The notes under the pieces are model-generated. The model was not told the DNA's origin. It worked only from the letters and a program-made list of their open reading frames with translations, and did no database searches. The position numbers and the translations under genes were made by a program. Positions 39,464-48,151 of a stretch of 64,000 nucleotides of DNA are shown piece by piece. Position 1 is the first letter of the stretch. Each line of letters starts with the position of its first letter. This stretch comes from Pseudomonadota bacterium (GTDB lineage Bacteria > Pseudomonadota > Gammaproteobacteria > Xanthomonadales > Wenzhouxiangellaceae): NCBI GenBank assembly GCA_013285445.1, contig CP053448.1:1302001-1366000 (forward strand), written 5' to 3'.

Positions 39464-40801
39464 TCAGGCAGACGGAAAGGGACCGGTGATGGCGAGCATC
39501 AGTCCGTCGTCCTGGAGATTGACGAAAAGCGTGCGGCCGTCCGGGGCGAAACACACACCGGCCAGTTCGGACTGCGAACCGACGTTGCGGGCGAATTCGT
39601 AGACCCGGCCCCGCGGTGTGACACCGAGCAATGAAGCCGACTCATCGCGATCCTCGCAGACCAGCAGGTCGCCCCAGGGCGTGACTGTCAGATTGTCGCA
39701 GTGCTTCATCAGGCGCGGGTGGCGCGACTCGTAGAACAGCTCCAGACGGTCACCGCCGAAACCGGGAATCAGCCGAAAGATCTGTCCGAGCCGGTCGGGA
39801 CCGCCGGTGGTCGCGGCCAGGTAGACTTCGCCGTTGCCCCACCACAGGCCTTCACCACGAGCAAACAGCGCCGCTCCGGCGGCATGGCCGCGCTGTCGCA
39901 GATCGTCGTTGGGTGATTCCGCATCGTCAAGGTCGATCCAGTCGACGATCCGTGGCCGATGCTCGGCAAGGGTCGGTTGAGACCAGTTGCGGGTATCGGC
40001 CGATCCGGGATCGCGAAAAGTGAGCGCCTGCAGCCGTCCGCCGGCGGCCAGATGGCCCGGCCGCTCGGGCATATAGCGGTAGAACAATCCATCGCTCTGG
40101 TCTTCGGTCATGTAGACGATGCCGGTGGCCGGATCAACGGCGCAGGCTTCATGGTTGAACCGTCCCATGGCGGTCAGCGCGACCGGCTCGACCAGGGTTT
40201 TGGCAGTGGCTGGCACCTCAAAAACCCAGCCGTGATCGCGCCGGTAGCGCGTGCCGGCCCGGACGCAGGTTTCCTCGCAGCTCAGCCAGCTCCCCCAGGG
40301 CGTCGGACCGCCGGCGCAGTTGCGCTCCGTGCCGGCCAGGCTCAAAAAGGAACGTTCAATCCGCCCGTCTTCAGGGTTGTATTGATGGGTGGTGGTCCCG
40401 CCCGGGCAGGGGTGTTCGTAGCCCCGGTCGAACAGGGTCTTGGCGCCCAGGTTTTCGACCAGGGCGGGATGATCCGCGAATGGGCCGGCGGCAAATTCGT
40501 CGAGATCGAGCTCGTGGTTGCAGACCAGGATGACCCGCCCGTGCCGTCCGGCAAAGGCGGCCATGCCGTCTGGGTCGCCGGGCAGTCGCCAACCGTCGGT
40601 CATGGTCTGGCCGCTGCGGGCGATGATGCGGTAGCTGAATCCGCCGGCGAGATCGAAGTGCCGGGCGGGATCGGGCGCCAGCGGCGCGAACGGCGGCGTG
40701 CCCGCCAGCGGCTCCAGCGACGCGGCCAGTCCGGCGCGCTGCAGCCCGAGAAAGGCCAGTCCGGCGACCGAGGTGGTCAGAAAGGTCCTTCGATCGACCA
40801 T
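39464..40801 (-). CDS. PhoX-like (DUF839) exported phosphatase
   Basis: 445 residues with a Tat-type signal (VDRRTFLTTSVAGLAFLGL), expected for the metal-loaded PhoX family. Family blocks are VILVCNHELDLDEF, GGTTTHQYNPEDGRIERSF, GTERNCAGGPTPWGSWLSCEE (iron/calcium site region), RFNHEACAVDPATGIVYMTED and TPWGDLLVCEDRD. Likely a periplasmic calcium/iron-dependent alkaline phosphatase that releases phosphate from esters. Last gene of the minus-strand trio with the phytase-like lipoprotein and the TonB receptor; nine bases separate it from the phytase gene. Confidence 0.85.
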   Translation of the reverse strand: MVDRRTFLTTSVAGLAFLGLQRAGLAASLEPLAGTPPFAPLAPDPARHFDLAGGFSYRIIARSGQTMTDGWRLPGDPDGMAAFAGRHGRVILVCNHELDLDEFAAGPFADHPALVENLGAKTLFDRGYEHPCPGGTTTHQYNPEDGRIERSFLSLAGTERNCAGGPTPWGSWLSCEETCVRAGTRYRRDHGWVFEVPATAKTLVEPVALTAMGRFNHEACAVDPATGIVYMTEDQSDGLFYRYMPERPGHLAAGGRLQALTFRDPGSADTRNWSQPTLAEHRPRIVDWIDLDDAESPNDDLRQRGHAAGAALFARGEGLWWGNGEVYLAATTGGPDRLGQIFRLIPGFGGDRLELFYESRHPRLMKHCDNLTVTPWGDLLVCEDRDESASLLGVTPRGRVYEFARNVGSQSELAGVCFAPDGRTLFVNLQDDGLMLAITGPFPSA

Positions 40802-40810
40802 GATTCGGGT

Positions 40811-41890
40811 TTAGTCGGTGCGGCAGGGTTGCCGGTCGACGGCCGCCAGGATCTCGGCCAGGTCAAAGGCACCGACGCTGCCGTCATCATGCACCGCGTA
40901 GAAGGCCCCTTCGGGAAAACCGGGCACGGCGTTGGCGTGCAGCCACACGCCGTCGGTGTTGGCTGTGGTCTCGCCGGTGAAAGCGCCGAGTAGCGCCAGC
41001 GTTTCGCGGTCGAAGGCCAAAAAGCGATTGTCGACGTCTTCCTGATCGGTGATGATCCACATGCCGCTGCCGTCGCTGCACGGATACAGTGCAATGCCTT
41101 CCGGTTCATATTGGAGAATGCCCTCGGCCAGACGTTGACCGGTGTAGTGTCCGGCCAGGTCGAACACCTTCACATCCAGGCGCGACATATGCTCATCGGC
41201 GACCAACAGCCGATCATGCTCGATGTCGCCGAACAGCGACTCGACCTTGGTCAGGCGCCCGTCACCCATGGTTGGACCGAGGGCGCCGGCATATTCGATC
41301 ACCAGGCGACCGCCGTCGCGACGGACGTCGAAGCGCTGCAGCCGGCGGTCGAGTTGCGCATCGGCCGGAATGGCATCGGCGGTGGCCATGTAAGCATCGG
41401 TGACGAAAACCCGGTAGCCGGTGCCGGTGGGCATGACCCAGAGGCCGTAGGGTTTTTCGAGGACGTTTCGGCCGAATTCGGCCACCGGCGTGAACCCGGG
41501 CAAGGAGAGCACCTGGATGCGCCGGTTGTCGCGTTCGACCACCCAGGCGAGATCGTCGACCACGCTGATACCGTTGGGCCGGAGCAGGCGACCCGGTGCA
41601 TCGCCGGCGCCGCCAACGGAATCGATGCGCTCGCCGGTGACGGCGTCGTAGATGATCAGCTCATGCGTGGACTTGGCCGTGGCGATCAACCAGTGCCGGT
41701 CGCTACCGTCGCTCCAAACGGCCACTGAGTCGATATTGGCGGTATCGTCGTGATGGGTCAGCCAGCGTTCCGCGACCGCGACCGGTTTGGGTGGCGATGC
41801 TGTGTCTTCAGCCGGTGGCGGGGCCTCGCTGCAGGCAGCCAGCGCGAGCAGCGTGACGACGGCGAACGGGCGATAATCGAATCCGGACAT
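40811..41890 (-). CDS. Beta-propeller phytase-like lipoprotein (3-phytase family)
   Basis: 359 residues. Signal FAVVTLLALAACSEAPPP has the lipobox LAAC. The mature part is a six-bladed propeller of the BPP type with DSVAVWSDGSDRHWLIATAK, NGISVVDDLAWVVERDNRRI, RVFVTDAYM, YEPEGIALYPCSDGSGMWIIT and DQEDVDNRFLAFDRETL, the calcium-binding blocks of this family. It probably removes phosphates from myo-inositol hexakisphosphate or similar at the membrane. It lies between the TonB receptor and PhoX genes on one transcript. Confidence 0.85.
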   Translation of the reverse strand: MSGFDYRPFAVVTLLALAACSEAPPPAEDTASPPKPVAVAERWLTHHDDTANIDSVAVWSDGSDRHWLIATAKSTHELIIYDAVTGERIDSVGGAGDAPGRLLRPNGISVVDDLAWVVERDNRRIQVLSLPGFTPVAEFGRNVLEKPYGLWVMPTGTGYRVFVTDAYMATADAIPADAQLDRRLQRFDVRRDGGRLVIEYAGALGPTMGDGRLTKVESLFGDIEHDRLLVADEHMSRLDVKVFDLAGHYTGQRLAEGILQYEPEGIALYPCSDGSGMWIITDQEDVDNRFLAFDRETLALLGAFTGETTANTDGVWLHANAVPGFPEGAFYAVHDDGSVGAFDLAEILAAVDRQPCRTD

Positions 41891-41908
41891 GCGACTGACT
41901 CCCTGGGT

Positions 41909-44215
41909 TCAGAATGCGCCGCGCAGCACCAGCCGGAACCAGGGCCCGGTCTTTTCCAGTTCCAGCTCGCTTTCCTCGATCGCGCCGGCCCGGAAATCAC
42001 TCAGGCTGTCGAAGACCGTCTTGCGCTCGATCTTGACCTGGTCGAGCAGGTTGCTGCCGGTCAAGCGCAGCACCCAGCGATCGCTGAAGCGCTGCTCGAT
42101 GAAGGCTTCCAGGAAGCCATCATAGCTGAGTTCCTCGATTTCGTCGGCGGCGAACTCCAGGCTTTTGCCGCGTTTCTGCAGGCTGGCGCCGAAGGTCAGG
42201 CCGATGCCGGGGAAGCCGTGGTTGAAACCGATGTTGTAGACGTACTCGGGGAGCTCGTTGAAGTCGCGGCTTTCGCCCGTGAACGGGTCGGCAACCTTGG
42301 ATTCGAGATGAACGTAGTTGCCGAACGCGGCGGTGTTGGGCAGCCCGATGGCGGTCAGCGGTGCGCTGAAATCGAACTCGATGCCGTACAGCTCGCCCGA
42401 GCCGACGTTCTCGTACCGGAACAGGTCAAATTCCTCATCGTACACCTCACCGCTATCGGTCAATTCAATGAGATCGTCGATGTCGCGGTAGAAAACGTTG
42501 ATCCCGGCAATGCCGCGGCCGCCGGCAAACTGGCGCTCGTAGCCGAGGTCTGCGCCCCAGGCAGTCTCCGGCTCGAGGTCCGGATTACCCTGCGTGGCCT
42601 CGTCGTCGGTCGGCGCCTCGTCGATGATGAAAGGCGTGAGCTGGTCGAATGCTGGCCGACGCACCGTCCGGGCAATGGAAAAACGAACCCGGTCCGAGCC
42701 GGTCAGGTCCCAGCGGTAGTTCAAGGAGGGATTGACGTCGGTGTAGTCCTGGCTGGACTCGGGCTGCAAAGCGGCCGGGTTGCGCGCATCCAGGCTGGTG
42801 TGCTCGAAACGCAGGCCGTGCTCCAGGACGATGCTGCCGTTGCCCTGTGGTCGCCAGGTATGCACCACGTAACCGGCCAGGATATCCTCGTCGATGTCGA
42901 AGACCCCGTCCGGGCCGGTCTCCTCTTCGAACTCACCGTCGTCGAGTTCGAACTCGCGCAGTGATTGGCGCCGCTCGCGCAGTTGCAGCGTGGCCCCGAA
43001 GTCCAGGCTCTGGTCACCTGTGGGTATCCAGGTAAAATCGGTGTCGAACTGCCATTCATCGTCGCGGGAGTCCTCGATTTCAAGCGCCTCTCCGGATTCG
43101 TCGTCCTCCAGATCGAATTCGGTCTCGTCGGTGCGGATATCGTTGTCGAAGCGGGCGAATGAGGCGCCAGCGGAGAAGTCCAGCCGGTCGCTCAGCATCC
43201 ATTCGGTGCCGGCCCCGAACTTCCACTGCAGCTGGTCGATGTCTTCGAGCTGGGTCTCGCGCTCCAGCGGATCAAAATCATCGGTGCGGACGTTGATGTC
43301 GTCGTCGAGGAAGCGGCCGAGATCGCCGACCTCCGGCTCGAAGGCCTCGACAAACTCGGCTTCGGTGCGCCGGGTCTGGATGATGAATCCGTCCAGGGTC
43401 CAGCGCCCGCGGCTGCCGATGCGGTAATCGACGTCCCAGTTGAGCGCTGTATCGTCGCTGTCGCGAACATCGCGTTCGGTCACGAACTCGGCCAGTTCAT
43501 TGCTCGAGAAGTCGCCGTCGAGCACGGTTGATTCCTTGGTTTTGGGCGTGTAGCGCTCGGTGAAGCTGGCCGACAGCAACCACGACAGCTCGCCGGTGCT
43601 CTCACCCCAGGTCAGAGAACCGCGCCCGCGCGTCTTGCCCGAGTGTCCGCCGAGCTCGTCGCCCTCGAAGTAGCTGATACCGGCCGATGCGAACAGACCC
43701 TGGTAGCTCATCGAGTCCTTCAGGATGATATTGATCGTACCCCCGACGCCCTGTGAGTCGGCCCGGGCGCTGGGAGAGCGCACGATCTCGATGCGCTCGA
43801 CCAGCTCGGCCGGGATGCGGTCGACGAAGATGCTGCGGTCGGCGGCGGCGCCGGGGATGCGCTTGCCGTTGACCAGCACCTGCGTGTAGCCCGACGGCAG
43901 ACCGCGCAGCTGCGGCGCGTCGAATTCGCCGACATCGCCGCTGAATGCGACGCCCGGAACACGCTTGAGCATGTCGCCGACCGACTCGGGCTCGTAGCGC
44001 TGGAAAAACTCCTGACCGTAGGACAGCACCGGGTTGGCAGCGTCGGTGCGATTCCGGTAGATGGCTTCGCCGAACACGGTCAACCGTTCCAGCTCCGGTT
44101 GTGCTTCGTCGCTGGCGCTTGTTTCCTGCGCCAGAACCGGGCCGCCCAGGCACAGCGCAATGGCTGCTGCAAGCGCCCGTGGGGCACCCCTGGAAACGTG
44201 CGAGCGAATGTTCAT
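41909..44215 (-). CDS. TonB-dependent outer-membrane receptor
   Basis: 768 residues. Signal peptide ending VLAQ, then a TonB-box-like region ERLTVFGEA. The plug domain contains VGDMLKRVPGVAF, APQLRGLPSGYTQVLVNGKR and VERIEIVRSPSARADSQGVGG then TINIILK. A long beta-barrel is rich in Asp/Glu, and the C-terminus ends in Phe (RLVLRGAF), as needed for barrel assembly. No porphyrin or siderophore-specific feature is visible. Together with the phytase-like and PhoX genes downstream it probably imports an organophosphate such as phytate. ATG 44215 gives MNIRSHVSRG. Confidence 0.9.
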   Translation of the reverse strand: MNIRSHVSRGAPRALAAAIALCLGGPVLAQETSASDEAQPELERLTVFGEAIYRNRTDAANPVLSYGQEFFQRYEPESVGDMLKRVPGVAFSGDVGEFDAPQLRGLPSGYTQVLVNGKRIPGAAADRSIFVDRIPAELVERIEIVRSPSARADSQGVGGTINIILKDSMSYQGLFASAGISYFEGDELGGHSGKTRGRGSLTWGESTGELSWLLSASFTERYTPKTKESTVLDGDFSSNELAEFVTERDVRDSDDTALNWDVDYRIGSRGRWTLDGFIIQTRRTEAEFVEAFEPEVGDLGRFLDDDINVRTDDFDPLERETQLEDIDQLQWKFGAGTEWMLSDRLDFSAGASFARFDNDIRTDETEFDLEDDESGEALEIEDSRDDEWQFDTDFTWIPTGDQSLDFGATLQLRERRQSLREFELDDGEFEEETGPDGVFDIDEDILAGYVVHTWRPQGNGSIVLEHGLRFEHTSLDARNPAALQPESSQDYTDVNPSLNYRWDLTGSDRVRFSIARTVRRPAFDQLTPFIIDEAPTDDEATQGNPDLEPETAWGADLGYERQFAGGRGIAGINVFYRDIDDLIELTDSGEVYDEEFDLFRYENVGSGELYGIEFDFSAPLTAIGLPNTAAFGNYVHLESKVADPFTGESRDFNELPEYVYNIGFNHGFPGIGLTFGASLQKRGKSLEFAADEIEELSYDGFLEAFIEQRFSDRWVLRLTGSNLLDQVKIERKTVFDSLSDFRAGAIEESELELEKTGPWFRLVLRGAF

Positions 44216-44257
44216 GGAAGGCTCTCCTGGCTGGCTGGGTCGGATAGCCTGCAATGC

Positions 44258-44276
44258 TTGACATAATTCGTGTCAA
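44258..44276. promoter_or_regulatory. Operator-like perfect dyad upstream of the TonB receptor
   Basis: TTGACA-N7-TGTCAA, 6-base arms in perfect inverted repeat, ending 43 bases before the receptor start. Read toward the receptor it begins TTGACA, so it may overlap the -35 element. It is not a Pho box, because that needs direct, not inverted, TGTCA repeats. Confidence 0.4.
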
Positions 44277-44444
44277 AGCCATGGCGTTGCAATGACATTG
44301 TGGTTTCGCAGTGCGCCGTCAGCGGCCCGCTTGGTCAAAAAACGACTCGAACCGGTCTGTGAACCCGCCACCGCAATCCTTGGCATCGAACGGCTGAAAG
44401 TGTTTGGCGCGTCGTACTGGCGGTCAGCGCGATAGAATATCGGC

Positions 44445-47078
44445 ATGAAAGAGACAGCCGAAATCCGCCAGGCCTTCCTGGACTTCTTCGCCGAGCGCAA
44501 TCACCGGATCGTGCCGTCGAGCCCGCTGGTGCCGGCCAACGATCCGACGCTCCTGTTCACCAACGCCGGCATGGTCCAGTTCAAGGACGTATTTCTCGGC
44601 TCCGAGCAGCGCGCTTACAGCCGTGCAGCCAGTTCCCAGCGCTGCGTGCGTGCCGGGGGCAAGCACAATGATCTGGAGAATGTCGGCTACACCGCCCGCC
44701 ATCACACCTTCTTCGAGATGCTGGGCAATTTCAGTTTCGGCGACTACTTCAAGCGCGAGGCTATCGGGTATGCCTGGGACTTTCTCACCAGCATTTGCGG
44801 TCTGCCACCTGAAAGGCTATGGGTAACGGTCTACGCCGAGGATGAAGAGGCGGCCGAAATCTGGCTCCGGGAAATCGGCGTCGATCCCGGACGCTTGTCA
44901 CGTATCGGCGACAAGCCGGGCAAGCGCTACGACAGCGACAACTTCTGGGCCATGGGCGATACCGGTCCCTGTGGGCCGTGCACCGAAATTTTCTATGATC
45001 ACGGGCCGGACGTGCCCGGGGGCCCGCCGGGCAGCCCGCAAGAAGACGGCGATCGCTACATCGAAATCTGGAACCTGGTGTTCATGCAGTTTGATCGCGC
45101 CGGCGACGGCAGCATGACGCCGCTGCCCAAGCCCTGCGTCGATACCGGCATGGGCCTGGAGCGGCTGGCGGCAATCCTGCAGGGGGTCCACAGCAACTAC
45201 GATATCGACCTGTTTGCCCGGCTGATCGATGCGGCCGCGCGGCTGACCGGCTGTGACGACCGCAGTGCCGCTTCCCTGAAAGTCATTGCCGACCATATTC
45301 GCGCCTGCGCCTTTCTGATCGTCGACGGCGTGCTGCCGTCCAACGAGGGGCGCGGTTATGTGCTCAGGCGGATCATTCGTCGCGCCATCCGTCATGGCTA
45401 CAAGCTTGGCTGCGAGACGCCGTTTTTTGCCGGCATGGTCGAGCCGCTGACCGAAACCATGGGCGAGGCCTACCCGGAGCTGCGCGACAAGCAGCAGCAT
45501 GTCACGGCGGTTCTGGAGCGCGAGGAAGAGCGCTTCGGCGAGACGCTCGATCTGGGCATGAAACTGCTCGAAGCGGTGATTGACGAGCTTGAAGAAACCG
45601 CCATTCCCGGTGAGGTGGCATTCAAGCTGTATGACACCTACGGTTTTCCGCTGGACCTGACCCGTGATGTGGCGCGCGAGCGCGACCTGACCGTCGACGA
45701 AGCGGGATTCGAACGGGCCATGCAGGCCCAGCGTGAACGCGCCCGGGCAGCCGGCAAGTTCGCCTCGGCTGAGGGTCTGCCGGCCGAGCTGGTTGCCGCG
45801 CTGCCGGCAACCCGGTTCCTGGGCTACGAGCGGCACTCGATCGACGATGCTGAAGTGCTGGCCGTGCTGGTTGACGGCCAGCCGACCGGGCGTGTGGTTG
45901 CCGGTCAGCAGGCGGTAATTGTTCTGGATCGCACCCCGTTTTACGCTGAATCGGGAGGACAGGTCGGCGATACGGGAATGCTGAAGACTGACGGTGCCCG
46001 CTTTGCCGTGACCGATACACGCAAGCTGGCCGGCGCCTTTCACGGTCATATCGGCCAGCTCAAATCGGGAACCCTGGAGACGGGAGAGCGTGTGTCGGGC
46101 ATTATCGATTCCCGACGGAGAGCCGACATCGTTCGCCATCACTCGGCCACCCATCTGCTGCATGCCGCGTTGCGCACCGTGCTGGGCGAGCATGTCCAGC
46201 AGAAGGGCTCGCTGGTTGCGCCGGATCGGCTGCGCTTTGATTTCTCCCACAATGAACCGGTCAGCGAGGATGATCTGCTGAAGATCGAGCGCCTGGTCAA
46301 TGAGGAGATTCAGGCCAATGCCGAGGCCGAGGCGCGCGAGATGTCGTTCGATGAGGCCATGGCAGCCGGCGCGCTCGCTTTCTTCGACGAAAAGTACGGC
46401 GACCAGGTGCGCGTGCTGCGCTTCGGGGACTTCTCGATGGAGTTGTGTGGTGGCACCCACGTTGACCGGGTCGGCGATATCGGGCTGTTCAAGATCATTT
46501 CCGAGTCGGGCATTTCCGCCGGCGTGCGTCGCATCGATGCCGTGGCCGGACGGGTGGCAGTGGCGTGGCTCCAGGATCTCGATCGCACTGTTCGGGAGGC
46601 CGCCGGCCAACTCAAGGTCAGTCCCCAGCAGCTTGGCGAGCGCGTCGAACAGCTGCTCCGGCGCTCGCGCGAGCTGGAAAAGGAACTCGAACGACTCAAG
46701 GGCAGGCTGGCCTCGGCGGCCGGCACCGACCTGGTCTCACAGGCCGTCGATGTCGGGGGTGTCAAGGTCATTGCTGCCGACATGGATGGCGCCGACCCGA
46801 ACGGGCTGCGTGAAACGGTTGACCAGCTGAAAAACAAGATCGGCTCGGGCGCCATCGTACTGGGCACCGCGACAGACGGTGGCGTGCGTCTGGTGGCCGG
46901 CGTCACGAAGGACCTCACCGACCGCATCAAGGCTGGAGAACTGGTCAATTTCGTGGCCGCCCAGGTGGGCGGAAAGGGGGGTGGCCGCCCGGATTTTGCC
47001 CAGGCTGGAGGTCGTGATGCTGCGGCTCTGCCAAGCGCACTGGGCTCGGTCGCTGACTGGTTGCGCGAGCGATTGTAG
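44445..47078 (+). CDS. alaS: Alanyl-tRNA synthetase
   Basis: Class II synthetase of 877 residues. Motif 1/2 regions [39 protein letters not shown] and [18 protein letters not shown], motif 3 [15 protein letters not shown], the editing-domain zinc site [13 protein letters not shown] and [13 protein letters not shown], and a C-terminal DHHA1-type domain ([15 protein letters not shown]) are all present. ATG 44445. TAGAAT at 44433-44438 lies only six bases before the start codon, so the main transcript may be leaderless. Confidence 0.97.
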   Translation: MKETAEIRQAFLDFFAERNHRIVPSSPLVPANDPTLLFTNAGMVQFKDVFLGSEQRAYSRAASSQRCVRAGGKHNDLENVGYTARHHTFFEMLGNFSFGDYFKREAIGYAWDFLTSICGLPPERLWVTVYAEDEEAAEIWLREIGVDPGRLSRIGDKPGKRYDSDNFWAMGDTGPCGPCTEIFYDHGPDVPGGPPGSPQEDGDRYIEIWNLVFMQFDRAGDGSMTPLPKPCVDTGMGLERLAAILQGVHSNYDIDLFARLIDAAARLTGCDDRSAASLKVIADHIRACAFLIVDGVLPSNEGRGYVLRRIIRRAIRHGYKLGCETPFFAGMVEPLTETMGEAYPELRDKQQHVTAVLEREEERFGETLDLGMKLLEAVIDELEETAIPGEVAFKLYDTYGFPLDLTRDVARERDLTVDEAGFERAMQAQRERARAAGKFASAEGLPAELVAALPATRFLGYERHSIDDAEVLAVLVDGQPTGRVVAGQQAVIVLDRTPFYAESGGQVGDTGMLKTDGARFAVTDTRKLAGAFHGHIGQLKSGTLETGERVSGIIDSRRRADIVRHHSATHLLHAALRTVLGEHVQQKGSLVAPDRLRFDFSHNEPVSEDDLLKIERLVNEEIQANAEAEAREMSFDEAMAAGALAFFDEKYGDQVRVLRFGDFSMELCGGTHVDRVGDIGLFKIISESGISAGVRRIDAVAGRVAVAWLQDLDRTVREAAGQLKVSPQQLGERVEQLLRRSRELEKELERLKGRLASAAGTDLVSQAVDVGGVKVIAADMDGADPNGLRETVDQLKNKIGSGAIVLGTATDGGVRLVAGVTKDLTDRIKAGELVNFVAAQVGGKGGGRPDFAQAGGRDAAALPSALGSVADWLRERL

Positions 47079-47232
47079 CTCAGGGGCTGTTGGCAGGCCG
47101 GGCATGAAGGGTGGCTGTTTCGATCGCCCCCGGAATTCCCTGACGTCTATCCCGCGCCCCGCGGGTCCGCTCTGCACAGGGCGAGGCCGTAGACACCGTT
47201 GCAACGCCAGTGCGAAGGCCGGCAGGCTTCGG

Positions 47233-47238
47233 TATAAT
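47233..47238 (+). promoter_or_regulatory. -10 element of the tRNA-Ser promoter
   Basis: A perfect TATAAT followed by the GC-rich discriminator GCGCCCGCC, typical of stringently controlled stable-RNA promoters. No good -35 sequence is found 16-18 bases upstream. It lies 70 bases before the tandem repeat array and 686 bases before the intact tRNA-Ser. Confidence 0.5.
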
Positions 47239-47428
47239 GCGCCCGCCAGCGAAACCGGGTTGAGCGGCCCTGTTGGTCGTCCCGAACGCAGCGATGCGAA
47301 AAACCCGGAGCGAAGCGGAGGGCAAGCGCCGACAGGCGCGCAGTCAATCCCTCCCTCGTGCGGTCCGCAGGACCGCCCCGGGGCAGCCAGTTTGAAGGCG
47401 ACTCGCGATTGGGCGGGTCGAACAATGT

Positions 47429-47503
47429 GGAGAGGTGGCAGAGTGGTCGAATGCGGCGGTCTCGAAAACCGTTAGGGGGTTTGCGCCCCCTCGAGGGTTC
47501 GAA
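47429..47503 (+). pseudogene. Truncated tRNA-Ser copy 1
   Basis: Identical to the first 75 bases of the intact tRNA-Ser (5' acceptor strand, D arm, CGA anticodon arm, long variable arm, 5' T arm), but the 3' T strand, acceptor strand and CCA are replaced by unrelated sequence. It cannot fold into a full tRNA. Confidence 0.75.
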
Positions 47504-47676
47504 CCGAGCGCCAGCGAGCTCGATGCGCAGTCCGCGAAGCGGGCGGAGCAACCCGGAGCGAAGCGGAGGGCAAGCGCCGACAGGCGCGCAGTCAATCCCT
47601 CCCTCGTGCGGTCCGCAGGACCGCCCCGGGGCAGCCAGTTTGAAGGCGACTCGCGATTGGGCGGGTCGAACAATGT

Positions 47677-47751
47677 GGAGAGGTGGCAGAGTGGTCGAAT
47701 GCGGCGGTCTCGAAAACCGTTAGGGGGTTTGCGCCCCCTCGAGGGTTCGAA
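47677..47751 (+). pseudogene. Truncated tRNA-Ser copy 2
   Basis: Same 75-base tRNA-Ser 5' portion as copy 1, 248 bases further on, again lacking the acceptor 3' strand and CCA. Confidence 0.75.
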
Positions 47752-47924
47752 CCGAGCGCCAGCGAGCTCGATGCGCAGTCCGCGAAGCGGGCGGAGCAAC
47801 CCGGAGCGAAGCGGAGGGCAAGCGCCGACAGGCGCGCAGTCAATCCCTCCCTCGTGCGGTCCGCAGGACCGCCCCGGGGCAGCCAGTTTGAAGGCGACTC
47901 GCGATTGGGCGGGTCGAACAATGT

Positions 47925-48016
47925 GGAGAGGTGGCAGAGTGGTCGAATGCGGCGGTCTCGAAAACCGTTAGGGGGTTTGCGCCCCCTCGAGGGTTCGAAT
48001 CCCTCCCTCTCCGCCA
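47925..48016 (+). tRNA. tRNA-Ser(CGA)
   Basis: 92 bases. Acceptor GGAGAGG pairs with CCTCTCC, followed by G and encoded CCA. Anticodon loop CTCGAAA gives anticodon CGA, reading UCG. The long variable arm TAGGGGGTTTGCGCCCCCT is the class II arm of serine tRNAs. Only this last copy of three is complete. Confidence 0.95.
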
Positions 48017-48023
48017 TCGATCA

Positions 48024-48051
48024 TAAGCCCCGCCGAAGAGCAGGGGTTTTT
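48024..48051 (+). terminator. Intrinsic terminator of tRNA-Ser
   Basis: CCCCGC pairs with GCAGGGG (one bulged A) around CGAAGA, followed by five T residues ending at 48051. A second hairpin CCCGCC-ATC-GGCGGG (48059-48073) with a looser T-rich tail follows. Confidence 0.65.
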
Positions 48052-48151
48052 GCGCTGTCCCGCCATCGGCGGGACTTTGTGTTTTTGTGGCATCATGACT
48101 TCCCGATGAGGGATTGCACGCTGACCGACAGGCTGATCCGTGCCATCTGAC

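Larger units (their letters stand above)
47304..47999. repeat. 248-bp tandem repeat array containing tRNA-Ser copies
   Basis: Units begin at 47304, 47552 and 47800. Each has, in order, a hairpin module ending GCGCC-GACA-GGCGC-GCAGTC (hairpin at 47326-47339 in the first unit), a 12-base copy of the tRNA 3' half AATCCCTCCCTC (47346-47357), about 70 unique bases, and 75 bases of tRNA-Ser from its 5' end through the T loop. In units 1 and 2 the sequence then runs CCGAGCG... into the next unit. In the last unit it continues to the real tRNA 3' end. The copies are identical by eye over long stretches, implying recent duplication. Confidence 0.8.

Noticed and set aside
44258..44276. Pho box for the phosphatase operon
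   Set aside because: PhoB needs direct repeats of CTGTCAT with 11-base periodicity; here the TGTCA elements are inverted.
47592..48017. Minus-strand frames through the tRNA-Ser array encoding REGFEPSRGRKPPN-like peptides
   Set aside because: These are the well-known false proteins read from the antisense of tRNA-Ser genes; the repeats simply multiply them.
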